Shown here in pieces: positions 11,962-22,991 of a stretch of DNA of 64,000 nucleotides. The translations under genes and the position numbers were made by a program. The stretch lies in assembly GCF_009905375.1 (NCBI RefSeq), contig NC_133653.1, forward strand, positions 86,716,079-86,780,078. The letters are read 5' to 3'. The DNA comes from Apium graveolens. Taxonomy: Eukaryota; Streptophyta; Magnoliopsida; Apiales; Apiaceae. The notes under the pieces were generated by a model, which was not told where the DNA came from, searched no databases, and saw only the letters and a program-made list of their open reading frames with translations. The stretch's first letter is position 1. Each line of letters opens with the position of its first letter.

Positions 11962-12621
11962 TCACACACCGGAGCGGCTCAGCTCCCACACCCTTTCCAT
12001 CGCACGACGGAAGATGTAGTCAGCCTGCCTCCTAGAGATCCTGCCGTGCCTGTCCCCTTGGAGTGATCGGAGTCTCGCACGGGCCGTGAGCTCTATCCCA
12101 TTCAGCTCCCTTCTCAGGGATCGGGGTATGGTAGTTCTAGCCTCATAAGATCGGGCGTACCGACCAGCCCTCTCCACCTCCAACTCCCTCCTGACCTCAT
12201 CTAGTCGGGCCTCAGCAACAGCCACTCGGGTCCTCTGTACATCCTGAACATAGCCGTGAGCTAACAAAGACTGCCTATGGGCGGGGTCGAGAGGTGGTGA
12301 ATCTGGAGCCGCTGGGGGTGCCTCCTCGGTCTGCCTAGGCTCGGGAGTATGGGTCTCAGAGCTGTCATCATAGGGTCTCCAAGATAGTGGTGGAGGGGTG
12401 GGAGCTCTGACCACCGGGAGTGAGGGTAAAGGGGTACCATTGTACTCTACCATAGCTCCGACATGCTCCTCAACTACTAGGATCTCATCCGGGTCCTCGT
12501 CATCTGAACTCGCAATAACCTCCGTCTCTGACTCCTCTGAGGGGTCCTCCTCCTCCTCCATCTCAGGCTCCTCCTGATCCCCGGCATCTAGCAGTGCCTC
12601 ATCATGCTCACGCTCGAACAT
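11962..12621 (-). CDS. Extra ORF upstream of gag in E3 (219 aa, unknown function)
   Basis: An uninterrupted 219-codon ORF starts with ATG at 12621, on the same strand as gag and between the primer site and gag. I do not recognise it. Residues 1-60 are strongly acidic (runs such as EMEEEEDPSEESETE). Residues 60-115 are rich in Pro, Ser and Thr, with blocks such as PTPPPLSWRPYDD. Residues 125-219 are rich in Arg, Glu and Ala and look like a coiled coil (VAEARLDEVRRELEVERAG) followed by a basic tail. It is GC-richer than the flanking LTR. It is intact although gag-pol beside it carries eight stops. Tekay elements normally go straight from leader to gag, whereas Tat/Ogre elements have an ORF ahead of gag. 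It may be translated from the genomic RNA or a spliced RNA, or it could be chance; the length and composition argue for a real gene. Confidence 0.6.
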   Translation of the reverse strand: MFEREHDEALLDAGDQEEPEMEEEEDPSEESETEVIASSDDEDPDEILVVEEHVGAMVEYNGTPLPSLPVVRAPTPPPLSWRPYDDSSETHTPEPRQTEEAPPAAPDSPPLDPAHRQSLLAHGYVQDVQRTRVAVAEARLDEVRRELEVERAGRYARSYEARTTIPRSLRRELNGIELTARARLRSLQGDRHGRISRRQADYIFRRAMERVWELSRSGV

Positions 12622-12817
12622 CTCTGGGTCCTCTATCTCATGTGCCTACACATTAAACGAGCTAAGTTACTATCATGATACTTATAAGGGTTCCCGTAAG
12701 GGTTTTAACTGTCAGTGCTGCTTTAAGTAGTCCGACTATAAACTTGGCAAGAGTTCTTATTATCTTTGTGAGTTTATTATTATATCGTCGCATCATCTCT
12801 GAGGTTTATAACGCTTA
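12622..12817. other. E3 5' leader next to primer site
   Basis: Non-coding leader. It is well conserved with E4 at 45410-45565 (shared TTATAAGGGTTCCC and AACTTGGCAAGAGTTC blocks), which shows that the two chromoviruses are related families with a common leader design. Confidence 0.7.
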
Positions 12818-12829
12818 GCTCTGATACCA
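12818..12829 (-). other. E3 primer-binding site (Met-tRNA)
   Basis: The minus strand reads TGGTATCAGAGC, an exact match to the 3' end complement of plant initiator Met-tRNA. It lies four bases inside the LTR end (12834). Confidence 0.9.
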
Positions 12830-13039
12830 TTTCTGTAACACCCCCAGATCCGGGGTCGGGGATCCGGGTCGTCACGGTCTTTCTTTCCACAATATCACTT
12901 AACTTAATTAATAATAAATAACCTCATGCTGTGACCCCACACTAACACACACCACAACACATTATAGTCTCAGAGATGAAATTGAAATAAGTACAAGTCC
13001 TTGAATCCACAATTTAAAAGTTATTACAACCCAAAATGA

Positions 13040-13228
13040 TTACTTGATAAGTTTACAGTTAATTTCCATTATCTGCCACAAGTTATAATTATACATAATT
13101 GATTCCCAAAAGTAGAATGCCTGATCTACAAATAGATCTACCTCTGCAGCTATAGCAGCTACGATATCAACGGGAAGACGCGGGACGCTTCCCACGCGCT
13201 TGCGCTGGGTCTGCTTGAGTCTGGCCAT
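13040..13228 (-). other. Small ORF in E3 LTR near its 3' end, conserved in layout with E4
   Basis: A 62-codon ORF begins ATG at 13228 (MARLKQTQRKRVGSVPRLP) about 390 bp before the LTR end, so it would fall in the 5' leader of the element RNA. E4's two LTRs have a 48-codon ORF at the same place (MIRTKLPICEQIGNVPQFP, and an MNRTK version). The pair share an R-x-K...(V/I)GxVPxxP pattern. It may be an upstream ORF or simply conserved RNA. I do not recognise a protein family. Confidence 0.3.
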
Positions 13229-13779
13229 CTTTCCTAACTGTTGTTGTGTGATGAAGAAATGAAGCAAGAGTGAGCATTACAGCTCGCAAGATAATATATA
13301 ACGTAAACAATAATGCAAGTATCTAAATGGATAACTTACTAGAATCCTTTATCAAGTGTAAGGTAATTACTCACTGGATATAAGCTTAAAGGAAGATGAA
13401 GTTACCAATTACTTCACTATACTTATACCATTTTTTTGAAAACTACTTGAACTACTACTGTTCAAAGTATAATAAGTTTCAAAAGGTCATCCCATAGATG
13501 AGACCACAAGTTAAGACTTGAATATATTCAATCTTTGAAATATTATTGAATGAAATGAAGTTACGAGGTACTTCATTAAGTCCCGATATATATATCTACA
13601 TATATATCTCTTATACATTTCCTAGAAACCTCTGTTATCTAAAGTATGAACAGAGTTTGTAATATTCAATGAATTTTGGAAAGAAAAGAATTTTGGCATA
13701 AACCTGATATCTTGCTGATCAGGCAAAGATACCAATAAGTAACCTTTTCTACAAGTAGATGGACGAATTCCCCACTGGT

Positions 13780-13885
13780 CATCACCCTGGCCGCAATAGG
13801 ACCTTATGCTGGACTGCCACTCAGCCACTTACACATTTGATGGACTCCCACTGAGCCACTTACACTTTCATGGACGCCCACTGAG
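13780..13885 (-). repeat. Short tandem repeat in E3 LTR (about 29 bp, three units)
   Basis: Three adjacent units of the type GGACTCCCACTGAGCCACTT are separated by TACAC-rich linkers. The same three units occur in both E4 LTRs (about 25975-26050 and 46770-46840). A diverged version is present in the inverted piece near 4690-4790. Confidence 0.7.
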
Positions 13886-14395
13886 CCCATGTTGCTTATG
13901 CCGACTCAATAGATGGACTTACTTCCCGAACGTTGGGTAAGTAATCAATTCATTTTTCAAAACAACAACCTTGTTGCGAATATAAATACACCACAGAGCC
14001 GGATCCCTCAGGTTTTGAGCGAGTATTTAAATCCCCTTTGAAAGGAAGATCTTAAATATAAAAATGAGTTTTGGGATCCGCTCTAACTTTTAAAATCATT
14101 TTGAAGACTCGAAAACACTTTTACGAATGTTTGGTGTAATGTTGATTTAATGACATAAATCAGTCCCGATATATTAGACAATATCTGAATATTATTATTT
14201 AAATAATATTCCCATAAGGATAATCTCTATATAAATAATTTGAAGTAGAAGTTTTAAAACTCATACTTGAAATGAATATTAAATAACCAAAGATATACTT
14301 ATACGGAAGTACTATCTTTATTTGAATAATTAAAAATAAGTTTGATTATCGAAACATTATTCTTTAATAAAATAAAGAATATTATTTAGGAAATA

Positions 14396-14575
14396 ATCGA
14401 AGTCATAAGTCCTCGAATGAATATTCAAAGTAATATTCACTAAATAGAATAAACAGAGTCATAAGTCCTCGAATGAATATTCAAGATAATATTCATTAAA
14501 TAAAATAAACCGAGTCATAAGTACTCGAATGAATATTCAAAGTAATATTCATTAATAAAAATAAACTTATCGAAT
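14396..14575 (-). repeat. AT-rich tandem repeat in E3 LTR (about 57 bp, three units)
   Basis: Three units each carry AGTCATAAGTNCTCGAATGA followed by an ATATTCA-rich half-palindrome. The same array occurs in E4's LTRs at 26565-26730 and 47356-47515, and as two units in the inverted piece at about 4090-4210. Confidence 0.8.
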
Positions 14576-16708
14576 AAACCTTATTCGATTAATAGTTTTG
14601 AAAACTATATCTATATATATATAAATATATATAATATACTCGGGAACATCGACTCCCGATTTTAGAAAATGTTCACCTTTGGGTCCCCTATACAAAGGGT
14701 ATACGCAATTACTGCTTATCTCTAGCATAGGTATTATGCAATTATAAGCATTGAAATCAACAGATAGATATCAAGATTACGAAACAGACATGCATATAAA
14801 CCATATCAGCATGCTCCAATATATCGCAAGATTTGCTAATTAACCATCATGCATCTATCACAAGATAATGCATATACATATATACATCACAACAACAGTA
14901 TAACGGGTAGAAAACTTGCCTGAGTGACTGGGGGTGGTAAAAGTCCTGGGATGAGTCTGGTAACCTATAAACCACATATAAGTTGGAATTAAACCAAAGT
15001 CGCTTATGAATCTATACTTTAACCAATTAGACCCTAACGTTCGCTTTTGCGCTTAACGATTCACTTAAGTCACTCGAGTACCCTCGGCTCCACCATTTTT
15101 AATAAATTAACCATTAGGAATTTTAAGGCGATTCTTTTGCGAGTACCCTACCAACTGCCTAATCCACTTTAAATAATTGTTTCATAATCCAATTAGTCAT
15201 TTAAGGGCCTTAACCAAGGTTTCAAATTAAGGCGAGGGGTAATTGTTTGGTCGCGAAACGCCGTTACTTAAAACGGTCGTTTCTCCTAAACCGTACATCG
15301 GATTCAAGCGAACCATATATCAAAATGAAGCTCGTAACATGAACTATCTAATCATGGCAATGGTCAAAACCTAACAGTGAGTTAACGGTTCCTGATGTTA
15401 AGAACAAAAACAGTCTAAAGTAAATCGGGCATTACGACGGCTATGTTTACGCGATTACCAAATTTAAACCATTCCAATCAATTCACAATTCAACCCACAA
15501 TCACCACTACAACCAAAATTCATCCATTATTTACTACAACAGCCCTAACAACTCAATATTTCCAATTTATACTACTTCTCAATCATGAACTAAGAGCTTA
15601 CTTAAGTTCATTAACTAATCATCAAGATTTACAACTCCAAAAACATTACAAAACTAACCAATCTCTAAATATTTAATAATCATGCCTCTCATGAACTATA
15701 ATACTCATAATAAGCTCTTAACATTCAATAACAATGCTAGGTTAAGAGATTATACCTTCCTTGTGAGTAGGAGTAAGTAATGAGGTTGAAACAACCTTGG
15801 AAAATCCTTACTAAAGCTTTATCTAAACAAAAACACAAGATCAAAATTTCAAGTTCTTGAACAACACTATTCACTCTCTTCTTCCATGAATTTTAGGAAG
15901 ATATTGTGAAGGAATTTGAAGCTTAGACTTATAGGATATCTATATCTATGTACAAGGAACCTTAGATAATTACCTCACTAATTAACAAAGCTTGGAACTT
16001 GGATTTGAGTTTTTTCTTCCTTTGAAATGGACAAAGGCCGAGAGCTTCTTGTTGGAAATGAAGGTCAACTTTGTGTTTTTGTGTTATGAATTGTTTTTCT
16101 TGGTTGTTTTGCCTTTTGTTTTGCTTAATTACCTTTTAACCATGGTAAATTTTGTGTGGTTTATAATCAACCAACACTTCCTTCTCTTTGGTCATGCTTA
16201 TGTCGGCCTCCTATGTTATCTTCCCACACTTGTCCTCTTCTTGTTGGTGTGATGACATCATCATCATTAACCTCTTTGATTAACTCCTAATTACTTGGCT
16301 AATGACCGCTGATCTGTTATACGGTTCGCTTAACTTTCATTCTCGTTTATCGTTTGAGGGATCATACCCGGGATCTTATTACTTGGGTTCCCTTAACCTT
16401 TCTCAATACATTATATTCCTTTTATGATCCTCTCTTATAATCCTTGAATTTAAATCCTTTTTATCCTGTTACCTTATACTCAATTCTTTCGGTATCTGGT
16501 GGATTTTCGGGAAAAATGAAAGTGTTCAAATTTGGATTCTGACGATCTTTACATACACTTATATACCATATAGAGTACTAATAAGATCTCAGAATAAAAA
16601 TAAAAGAACCTCTACAAGTGTGGTAGGAAAAGTTTTCTTATTCAGCATAATCAGCAAAAACACTATTCATAAGGGTTACAAAAAGTTAAAAATTTTGGGG
16701 TTATTACA

Positions 16709-18874
16709 TTCCATCTACGAGAAGCTTGCCTTAAACCATATATGGTTCGCAGCAGCTTACACATTAGGTGTTCATTTCCCTTGGAAAGAAAACCTCTGGC
16801 TGTGTCATATACACTTCCTCCTCAAGTTCCCCATTGAGGAAGGCCGTTTTCACGTCCATTTGCCAGATCTCATAGTCGTAGTAAGCAGCAATCGCAAGCA
16901 AAATCCGAATTGATTTTAACAGGGCTACAGGAGAAAAAGTTTCATCAAAGTCAATCCCTTGCCTTTGTTTGAATCCTTTTGCCACGAGCCTGGCCTAATA
17001 GGTCTCCACCTGGCCATCTACTCCAATCTTTCTTTTGTATACCCACTTGCACCCAATAGGCTTAACACCTTCAAGCGCCTCAACCAGAGTCCATACTTGG
17101 TTGGTATACATAGATTCCATTTCGGATTTCATGGCACTATGCCATTTCTCTGAGTCAACACTACTCATAGCCTCATTATAAGTCACAGGGTCGTCATCAT
17201 CAATGATTGACAACTCATTGTCATTCTTAATGACAAGGCCATAATACCTCTCAGGTTGGCGAGACACTCTCCCTGTCCTACGAATGGGCTGTTCCATAGA
17301 AGGTTGCTCAGTCTGAATAAGTGTTTCCACTTGATCCGTAGTAGTTTGTGCTTCTTGAACTTCATCAAGTTCAATTTTGCTCCCACTGTTTCCTTCAAGG
17401 ATAAACTCCTTTTTCAAGAAGGTAGCATGTCTGGAGACAAACGCCCGATGATCGGTGTAAAAGTAATACCCCAAAGTCCCTTTAGGATATCCCAAAAAAT
17501 TATATTTTACGGATCGAGATTCCAACTTATCTGGGTCAACTTTCTTGACATAAGCTGGACATCCCCAAATCTTAACGTGTTTAAGACTCGGTTTCCTTTC
17601 TTTCCATATCGCATATGGTGTTTGAGGAACAGATTTGGAAGGCACCTTATTCAGTAAATATGCTGAGGTTTCCAATGCTTAACCCCATAGGAATACTGGA
17701 AGATTCGCATAGCTCATCATGGACCGAACCATGTCTAACAAAGTTCGATTTCTCCTTTCAGATACCCATTTAACTGTGGAGTATATGGAGGAGTCCACTG
17801 GGTGACTATACCATTTTTTTTGAGATAATCTAGAAACTCTCCATTCGAGTATTCACCACCTCGATCTGATCGAAGAGTTATAATACTGTGTTTGGTTTGT
17901 TTCTCCACTTCATGTTTATATTCTTTGAACTTTTCAAAGGCTTCAGACTTGTGTTTCATCAAATACACATATCTGAATCTAGATCTATCATCTATGAAAG
18001 TAATGAAGTACGAAAATCCACCCATGGCTTGCGTAGACATTGGTCCACATACATCTGTGTGTACCAATCCTAGCAAATCTGCAGCCCTCTCTCCATGTCC
18101 ACTAAATGGAGATTTGGTCATTTTACCCAATTGACAAGACTCGCATGTAGGATATGATTCAAAATCAAAGGGGTCAAGTAACCCTTCCTTATGCAATATC
18201 CGCAGTCTATTTTCACCAATATGACCTAGCCTACAGTGCCATAAATAGGTCATATTTTCATCATCTCGTTTTCTTTTATTAGTTTGTTCAATCTGAAGTA
18301 AATCATGCTCTACGTCACATACATACAGACCATTATTTAAAATGCCACGTCCAAAAAGAACATTATCTCTAAGGATAGAGCATTCATTATTCTTAATAAT
18401 AAATAAAAAACCATCCACATCCGACATAGGAATAGAAACAATATTCCTCACAATAGAGGGAACGTAATAACAATTATTCAAAATAATAGTCTTGCCCCTA
18501 GGCATATGTAAACTAAATGATCCTACATATATGGCCGCAACCCTTGCTCCATTGCCCATACGTAGAATCACTTCATCTTTTTCAAGAGTCCTACTTCCTT
18601 TTAGTCCTTGCAACGAATTGCGAATATGAGAACCACAGGCGGTATCTAATACCCAAGTAGAAATTTGACCTAGTGACATATTAACTTCGATCATGAACAT
18701 GCCTGAATCAGAAGCGGTAGTCTTACTAACCTTCTTCTTCTTCAATTCTGCAAGGTAAACCTTGCAGTTCCTCTTCTAGTGCCCCAACTTGTTACAGTGA
18801 AAATAAACAGCTAAATTAGGACCAGTCAACTTGTGAGCATCTAGTATGCTCCGGAGTGATAGTGCAGAAGACAT
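16709..18874 (-). pseudogene. gag-pol: E2 gag-pol remnant: fused gag, protease, integrase, start of RT
   Basis: The frame starts with ATG at 18874. The first residues (MSSALSLRSILDAHKLTGPN) are a typical copia Gag start, but after about 23 codons the frame runs straight into a zinc knuckle (FHCNKLGH...KRNC). The body of Gag is therefore deleted. A TAG near 18778 cuts the knuckle. Next come an altered protease site (DTACGSH where DSG is usual), a GAG-pre-integrase motif (WHCRLGH) and the integrase aspartates (HTDVCGPM, RSDRGGEY). A one-base loss near 17765 shifts the frame before the catalytic Glu. A stop follows near 17681, and a TAG near 16990 lies in the RT start (ARLVAKGF). The gene then ends at the E3 insertion at 16708; the rest of RT and RNase H is absent from the window. 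Confidence 0.85.
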
Positions 18875-20786
18875 GACGAATATAGTAAATCTGTAAATGA
18901 TAAACACATAACAACACTTAGCAAATATTAAATTTCATTTCAAAATACTATATGAATCGGGTCTTTATTCATAAGTGTCTCCCACTAGTTTATCTAATTT
19001 TTTCAACCCCCTAAGTGAAAATTAAGCATTCATAATGCTAGTGGGAATAGGGATCCTACATTCCATCACACAACCTCGGCTGTGGCACGAAACGTCATGT
19101 GATGTTCAATAGGCAGACAACTCTTGTCAATTACATCTTATGTTATTCCCTAATATAAGTTTAGCCTCTTGAATAATTGAGTCACGGCTGTGGCACGACA
19201 AACTCAATATTCTAAGTCAAGTCGAACCCAATATTTCGCACAATTGAATCTGTCTCCAATGGCCCATGGCTGTAGCACGTACCGACCTTTAGATTATAAT
19301 TCAATGTACACATCTCTATATAATAGACAAGTATTTCTTATTTCGAAATCAAAGCCCTTGGCTGTAGCACGAAACGACAATGATTTAAAAATAAGAACCA
19401 CTTTCTACCATGTTGGAAGGCTATGACCGACACAAGCCCGTTGTGTCATTGGCCAATTACTACTTGATATTATTTAATTTTAGAGGAATTATATTATGTT
19501 ACAATCATAATCATATTATAAAGAGATTCTTCCTTTTAAATTAAATATTTCAAATCAATAATCGATAATCAGATAATTCCCAGATCGGGTGGAGCATTGT
19601 CAAGAGGCGTCACTTAATAACCCTTTCTTACAGATAGAAATTTGTTGTTGACAGAATCATCCTTTCTCTCAATATTAAAAATTCATATTCAATTACGTGT
19701 TTCATAAACACAAGAATCTCATGATCGTATTCATAATATTTATTGTTAAGGCAAGAAACGATTCCTATTCTAGATTTTCTAGAGCACGCCTTATATTGAT
19801 TTAAGTTCACCTAAATCTATCATCGCATGGTAAACATAGGCATATATCTCATATATAAAATTGAATAAACAAGTAAATGTAAAGTGCAATAAAGTAAATA
19901 TGTTTGGTTATGGCCCCATCCTATGTGATATTTATCAAGCTCATGATAAAGATCAAGGTCAATCTAATATGGTGATGGAAATAAATACAACTACTTATTA
20001 CATAAGTCTTCTTCTTTGTTTAGACTTCTTGTATGCCTCGTCTTCTTCTTTGTATCACCTCCATTGGATAGCCTTCTTGAGTCTTCAATTACATTACATG
20101 ATTGAAAGTAAAACTAATCTAATGAACTTACAAGAATAACTCGAGTTACATTCGAGATTTATGATTACAAAAAGATTGACGACATGCAAGTCGTATTTAA
20201 AACCAAAACCAAAACCATTACACTAAGGTCGAAAGGCCATAACCATCCACCATGCTCATACAACACATAAAAGCATGTTAAAACACATAATCTGATCTTA
20301 ACATATCATATTATCCATGATCTAATCATAAAAAGAAAATATGACAAAAATCAGAAAAATCAGAATCAAATCAAAAAAACAAGAATCACTGTTTACGGGT
20401 AGTAAACGACGTCAAACGCCTTACAGACAAGTCGTTGATAGCTTTTGCTATCAGTTTTGTTCAGACACTCGTTTACCTATGGAATAGGGTATTTGTTTGT
20501 GTAAATCGGACACCAGACCCAGATTTCAGCAAATCTGCAGCAGCCAATTCAGAATCCGTATCTAATATGATTCTTATAATTAGAACAAACATAAATCATG
20601 TATATATCAGTATATATACAGATTACATAATCATCTTATGATTATACAACTCACATGAATATCATATATTCAAAACCATACATATATAAGCATATTATAT
20701 CAACATCAAATCATGACGAATCACGTACATGCTCATATATCGAAAACAGTTAAACACATAAATGAATTAAAAAAATTTCGCAAGTA
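18875..20786 (-). other. E2 long leader, non-coding
   Basis: About 1.9 kb separate the primer site and the gag start. I see no credible ORF; the plus-strand ORFs at 19190, 19861 and 20435 have no recognisable content. It carries four copies of GGCTGTRGCACG between 19078 and 19371, listed separately. The rest is AT-rich sequence with nothing I can name. Confidence 0.6.
19078..19371. repeat. Four-copy GGCTGTRGCACG motif in E2 leader
   Basis: Copies lie at 19078-19089 and 19186-19197 (GGCTGTGGCACG) and at 19268-19279 and 19360-19371 (GGCTGTAGCACG). Spacings are 108, 82 and 92 bp. The first and last are followed by AAACG. The sequences between copies differ from one another, so this is not a simple tandem repeat. 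Confidence 0.85.
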
Positions 20787-20798
20787 GCTCTGATGCCA
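20787..20798 (-). other. E2 primer-binding site (one mismatch)
   Basis: The minus strand reads TGGCATCAGAGC, one base away from the Met-tRNA complement TGGTATCAGAGC. It lies directly inside the right-hand E2 LTR, which fixes that LTR as the 5' one. Confidence 0.8.
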
Positions 20799-22494
20799 TT
20801 AAAGGGTTTTTAGCACATAAACCCAACGAAAACGTAAATTTAAATCTTAAAAAAACGAAACTCTCCGCAGGATCCATGCGAAAAATAATATTTAATTCGT
20901 AGTTCAATATGTTTACCTTAAGAAGCTTTACGTTAATGGAAAGATGGAGGTCTTTAATGGCGATCCAAAAATGATGAACGAAGATCCTTAGCAGCTGCTC
21001 CTCAAGTGTGAAGCACTCCACCGGTATCCACCAAGAAAACGATGTAATGAAGGAGGAGGAGATGGAGAGAATTAGGATTTTGTAAATCTTATTGGTTGAG
21101 GCAAAAATAGGGTCTATAATAGTATATTTATAGGCAAAATTTTCAGCTGAAAATTTTCTCATAAAATATTATTATTATTAATCCTTTATTATTCTCACTA
21201 ATAATTAAAACACCTTTTAATTATTAATCCTTTTTCTAAACACTTTAGAAATAATTCTCTCACTTGATTTAATTTCCAAAAATTAAATTCTTAATTAATA
21301 ATATTAAGAACTTTTTCTTAATTAATTTATAATCAATTAAATCTCATTTAATCAATTATTAAATTTTCTAATTAATTATTTATTTCATAAATAAATAATT
21401 ATCAGCCATTATTAATTAATTTCTCCGCCATTAAATCATTCTCTTCTATGGTGTGACCCTGTAGGTTCAATATTAAGCCGGTAGTAGAAATAAATAATAA
21501 TAAAGCTATTTTATCATTATTTATATAAATTCTCTAATTCATTAAATATGATTAATTAATTAATCATATTTATTCTACATCGTGAGGGATACTTCTCAGC
21601 ATATCGCGACTATCCGGATAATACGAATTCACTGCTTAGAATACCAAGAACCTATTCAGTGAGTAGTTACCGTACAATTAATTCCTTCTACCCTGCAATG
21701 TCATGATTAAATACAAGGCATGGAACTTTTGTCAAGCCTATCTTATTTAATCACTTGCTTTCACATTCACTATGTTTAGTTCTATTTAATATAAATTAGA
21801 AACTCCTTTCTAATTTCATTCACTCTGGTCAGAGATTCCTGAACTAACATAAGTGGATCAGCATTGAACATTCTCTTCCTACACAGGAAGGGGTAGATCC
21901 TTTATTGATCATACACTATCTTCGTGTACAAATTCCTATACCCAGTAGAGCCCTTATAATTGTCCCTTGAGACTAAGAACTAAACCAAAGCATAGTTCAG
22001 TGTATACAAGATGACTATGATGACCTCAAGTCTAAGGATACTTGTACAACTATCACTATGTGAACAACTGCTGACACGTGAGTGAACTCCATCAGTTGTT
22101 CAGCTGTGTGAGTCATGTTCAGTGAACTTATTCTATAATAAGCACCTACATACTAGCTATTGTGTCACCACACAAATGTCTATGAGAACAGACATCCTTC
22201 ATAATGAAGCAAGCATAGTATGTACCGATCTTTGTGGATTATTAATTACCAGTTAGTAATCCTACGACCAGGAACTATTTAAGTTTAGAGTTATCATCTT
22301 TTAGGTCTCATTATTATGATCTCATTACAATCCATAAAAAGCTTTACTCTAAACTATGGTATATCTTATTTAAACATTTAAATAGATAGAGCCCGCAATA
22401 AAAACAAAACAAATCTTTTATTAATATCAATGAAATCAAAACAGATTACATAAAAGTTATTCCTAAATCCTCATACATGATTGGACATAGGACA
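20799..22494 (-). mobile_element. E2 5' LTR (about 1.7 kb)
   Basis: This is the full-length partner of 372-1996. The right end is placed at 22494, where the minus strand would begin TGTCCTATG. The inner end lies next to the primer site but does not show a clear CA. The ORF at 20767-21162 crosses the LTR edge, is similar to the one at 288-731, and is not a gene. Confidence 0.75.
21125..21132 (-). promoter_or_regulatory. Possible TATA box, E2 5' LTR
   Basis: The minus strand reads CCTATAAATATAC here. The same sequence is kept in the 3' LTR at 694-701. It suits an LTR promoter, but the start site is unknown. Confidence 0.45.
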
Positions 22495-22931
22495 TATCTC
22501 TTTCGGAAACATGTGAAGAACTATTTTTTAATTGTATTTTATCTTTATCTTCACTTGTAAACTTGGTGATATATAAACCAAGTTGCAGCTAGTAATTAGA
22601 TGTTAATTTTCCAGAGTTGGTTAGAAAAACATAGAGAGAAAATCATCTAGTTTGTACTAGGAAGCAGCTATGACCAATTCTTTGTATCACAGATTTTCTG
22701 AAATATACATATCTGGTGGAACAATAAATCCACCAGAAAAGTTTTTAAAGCCTTTGTGTTCTTTACATTTGTGTCTTGAATTTACATCTGTATGCACCTG
22801 CTCAAAGCAATTCACACACATCTGTTCATCATACACTTAGCTTTTGAAACTGCTCAAAACTTGAAAAAGTTTTGAGATTTACATTCAACCCCACTTCTGT
22901 AAATCTCATTGTTAGTTCCTTGGGAATAACA
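22495..22931 (+). mobile_element. E1 5' LTR, right part
   Basis: This is the rest of the E1 LTR after the E2 insertion. It contains a likely TATA box at 22570 and ends ...GGGAATAACA at 22931, immediately before the primer site. Only the 5' LTR is in the window; the 3' LTR would lie right of 64000. Confidence 0.8.
22570..22577 (+). promoter_or_regulatory. TATA box of E1 LTR
   Basis: TATATAAA lies about 360 bp before the LTR end and 420 bp before the gag ATG, the usual arrangement for an LTR promoter. The E1 word array would lie upstream of it if E2 were removed. Confidence 0.55.
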
Positions 22932-22933
22932 AT

Positions 22934-22945
22934 TGGTATCAGAGC
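22934..22945 (+). other. E1 primer-binding site (Met-tRNA)
   Basis: TGGTATCAGAGC, an exact Met-tRNA complement, lies two bases after the LTR end. It fixes the + orientation of E1. Confidence 0.9.
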
Positions 22946-22991
22946 AAGCTCTTAACATACAAAGAGTTTAAAGATATATTCTACTAACATC

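Larger units (their letters stand above)
4885..16708 (-). mobile_element. E3: Tekay-like chromovirus (Ty3/gypsy) inside E2
   Basis: The element reads right to left: 5' LTR 12834-16708, primer site 12818-12829, leader with an extra ORF, gag-pol 6853-11562, polypurine tract about 6820-6836, and a partial 3' LTR 4885-6819. Domain order in pol is protease, reverse transcriptase, RNase H, integrase, chromodomain, which is the gypsy order. The chromodomain directly after integrase and the very long LTRs suit the Tekay (Del) lineage. It sits in the reverse transcriptase region of E2; copia sequence resumes at 16709. The outer half of its 3' LTR is missing, so no target duplication can be checked. 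Confidence 0.85.
12834..16708 (-). mobile_element. E3 5' LTR (3875 bp)
   Basis: On the + strand the LTR begins TGTAACACCCCC and ends GGGGTTATTACA, giving canonical TG...CA ends. It is bordered by the primer site on the left and by E2 copia sequence on the right. It matches E3's 3' LTR closely and E4's LTRs more distantly over the same layout. It contains an AT-rich block with 57-bp-class repeats (14396-14575), a short repeat near 13780-13885, and a small minus-strand ORF (13040-13228) that has a counterpart in E4. No promoter can be picked with confidence. Confidence 0.9.
372..22494 (-). mobile_element. E2: degenerate Ty1/copia element, nested in E1 LTR
   Basis: This is a copia element on the minus strand. 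Its 5' LTR is on the right (about 20799-22494), followed leftwards by a primer site, a 1.9-kb leader and a broken gag-pol. Its 3' LTR is on the left (372-1996). The interior is interrupted by E3 and an inverted gypsy LTR piece (1997-16708). The end of reverse transcriptase, all of RNase H, the polypurine tract and the first part of the 3' LTR are missing, so the left junction with the gypsy sequence was made by deletion. The LTR copies differ by several percent by eye. I could not find a target duplication or a canonical TG...CA end, so the outer limits are accurate only to about 10-20 bp. Confidence 0.8.

Noticed and set aside
22934..22945. tRNA gene fragments at the five Met-tRNA matches
   Set aside because: Only the 12-base primer complement is present at each site, always next to an LTR end. 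No cloverleaf can be formed.
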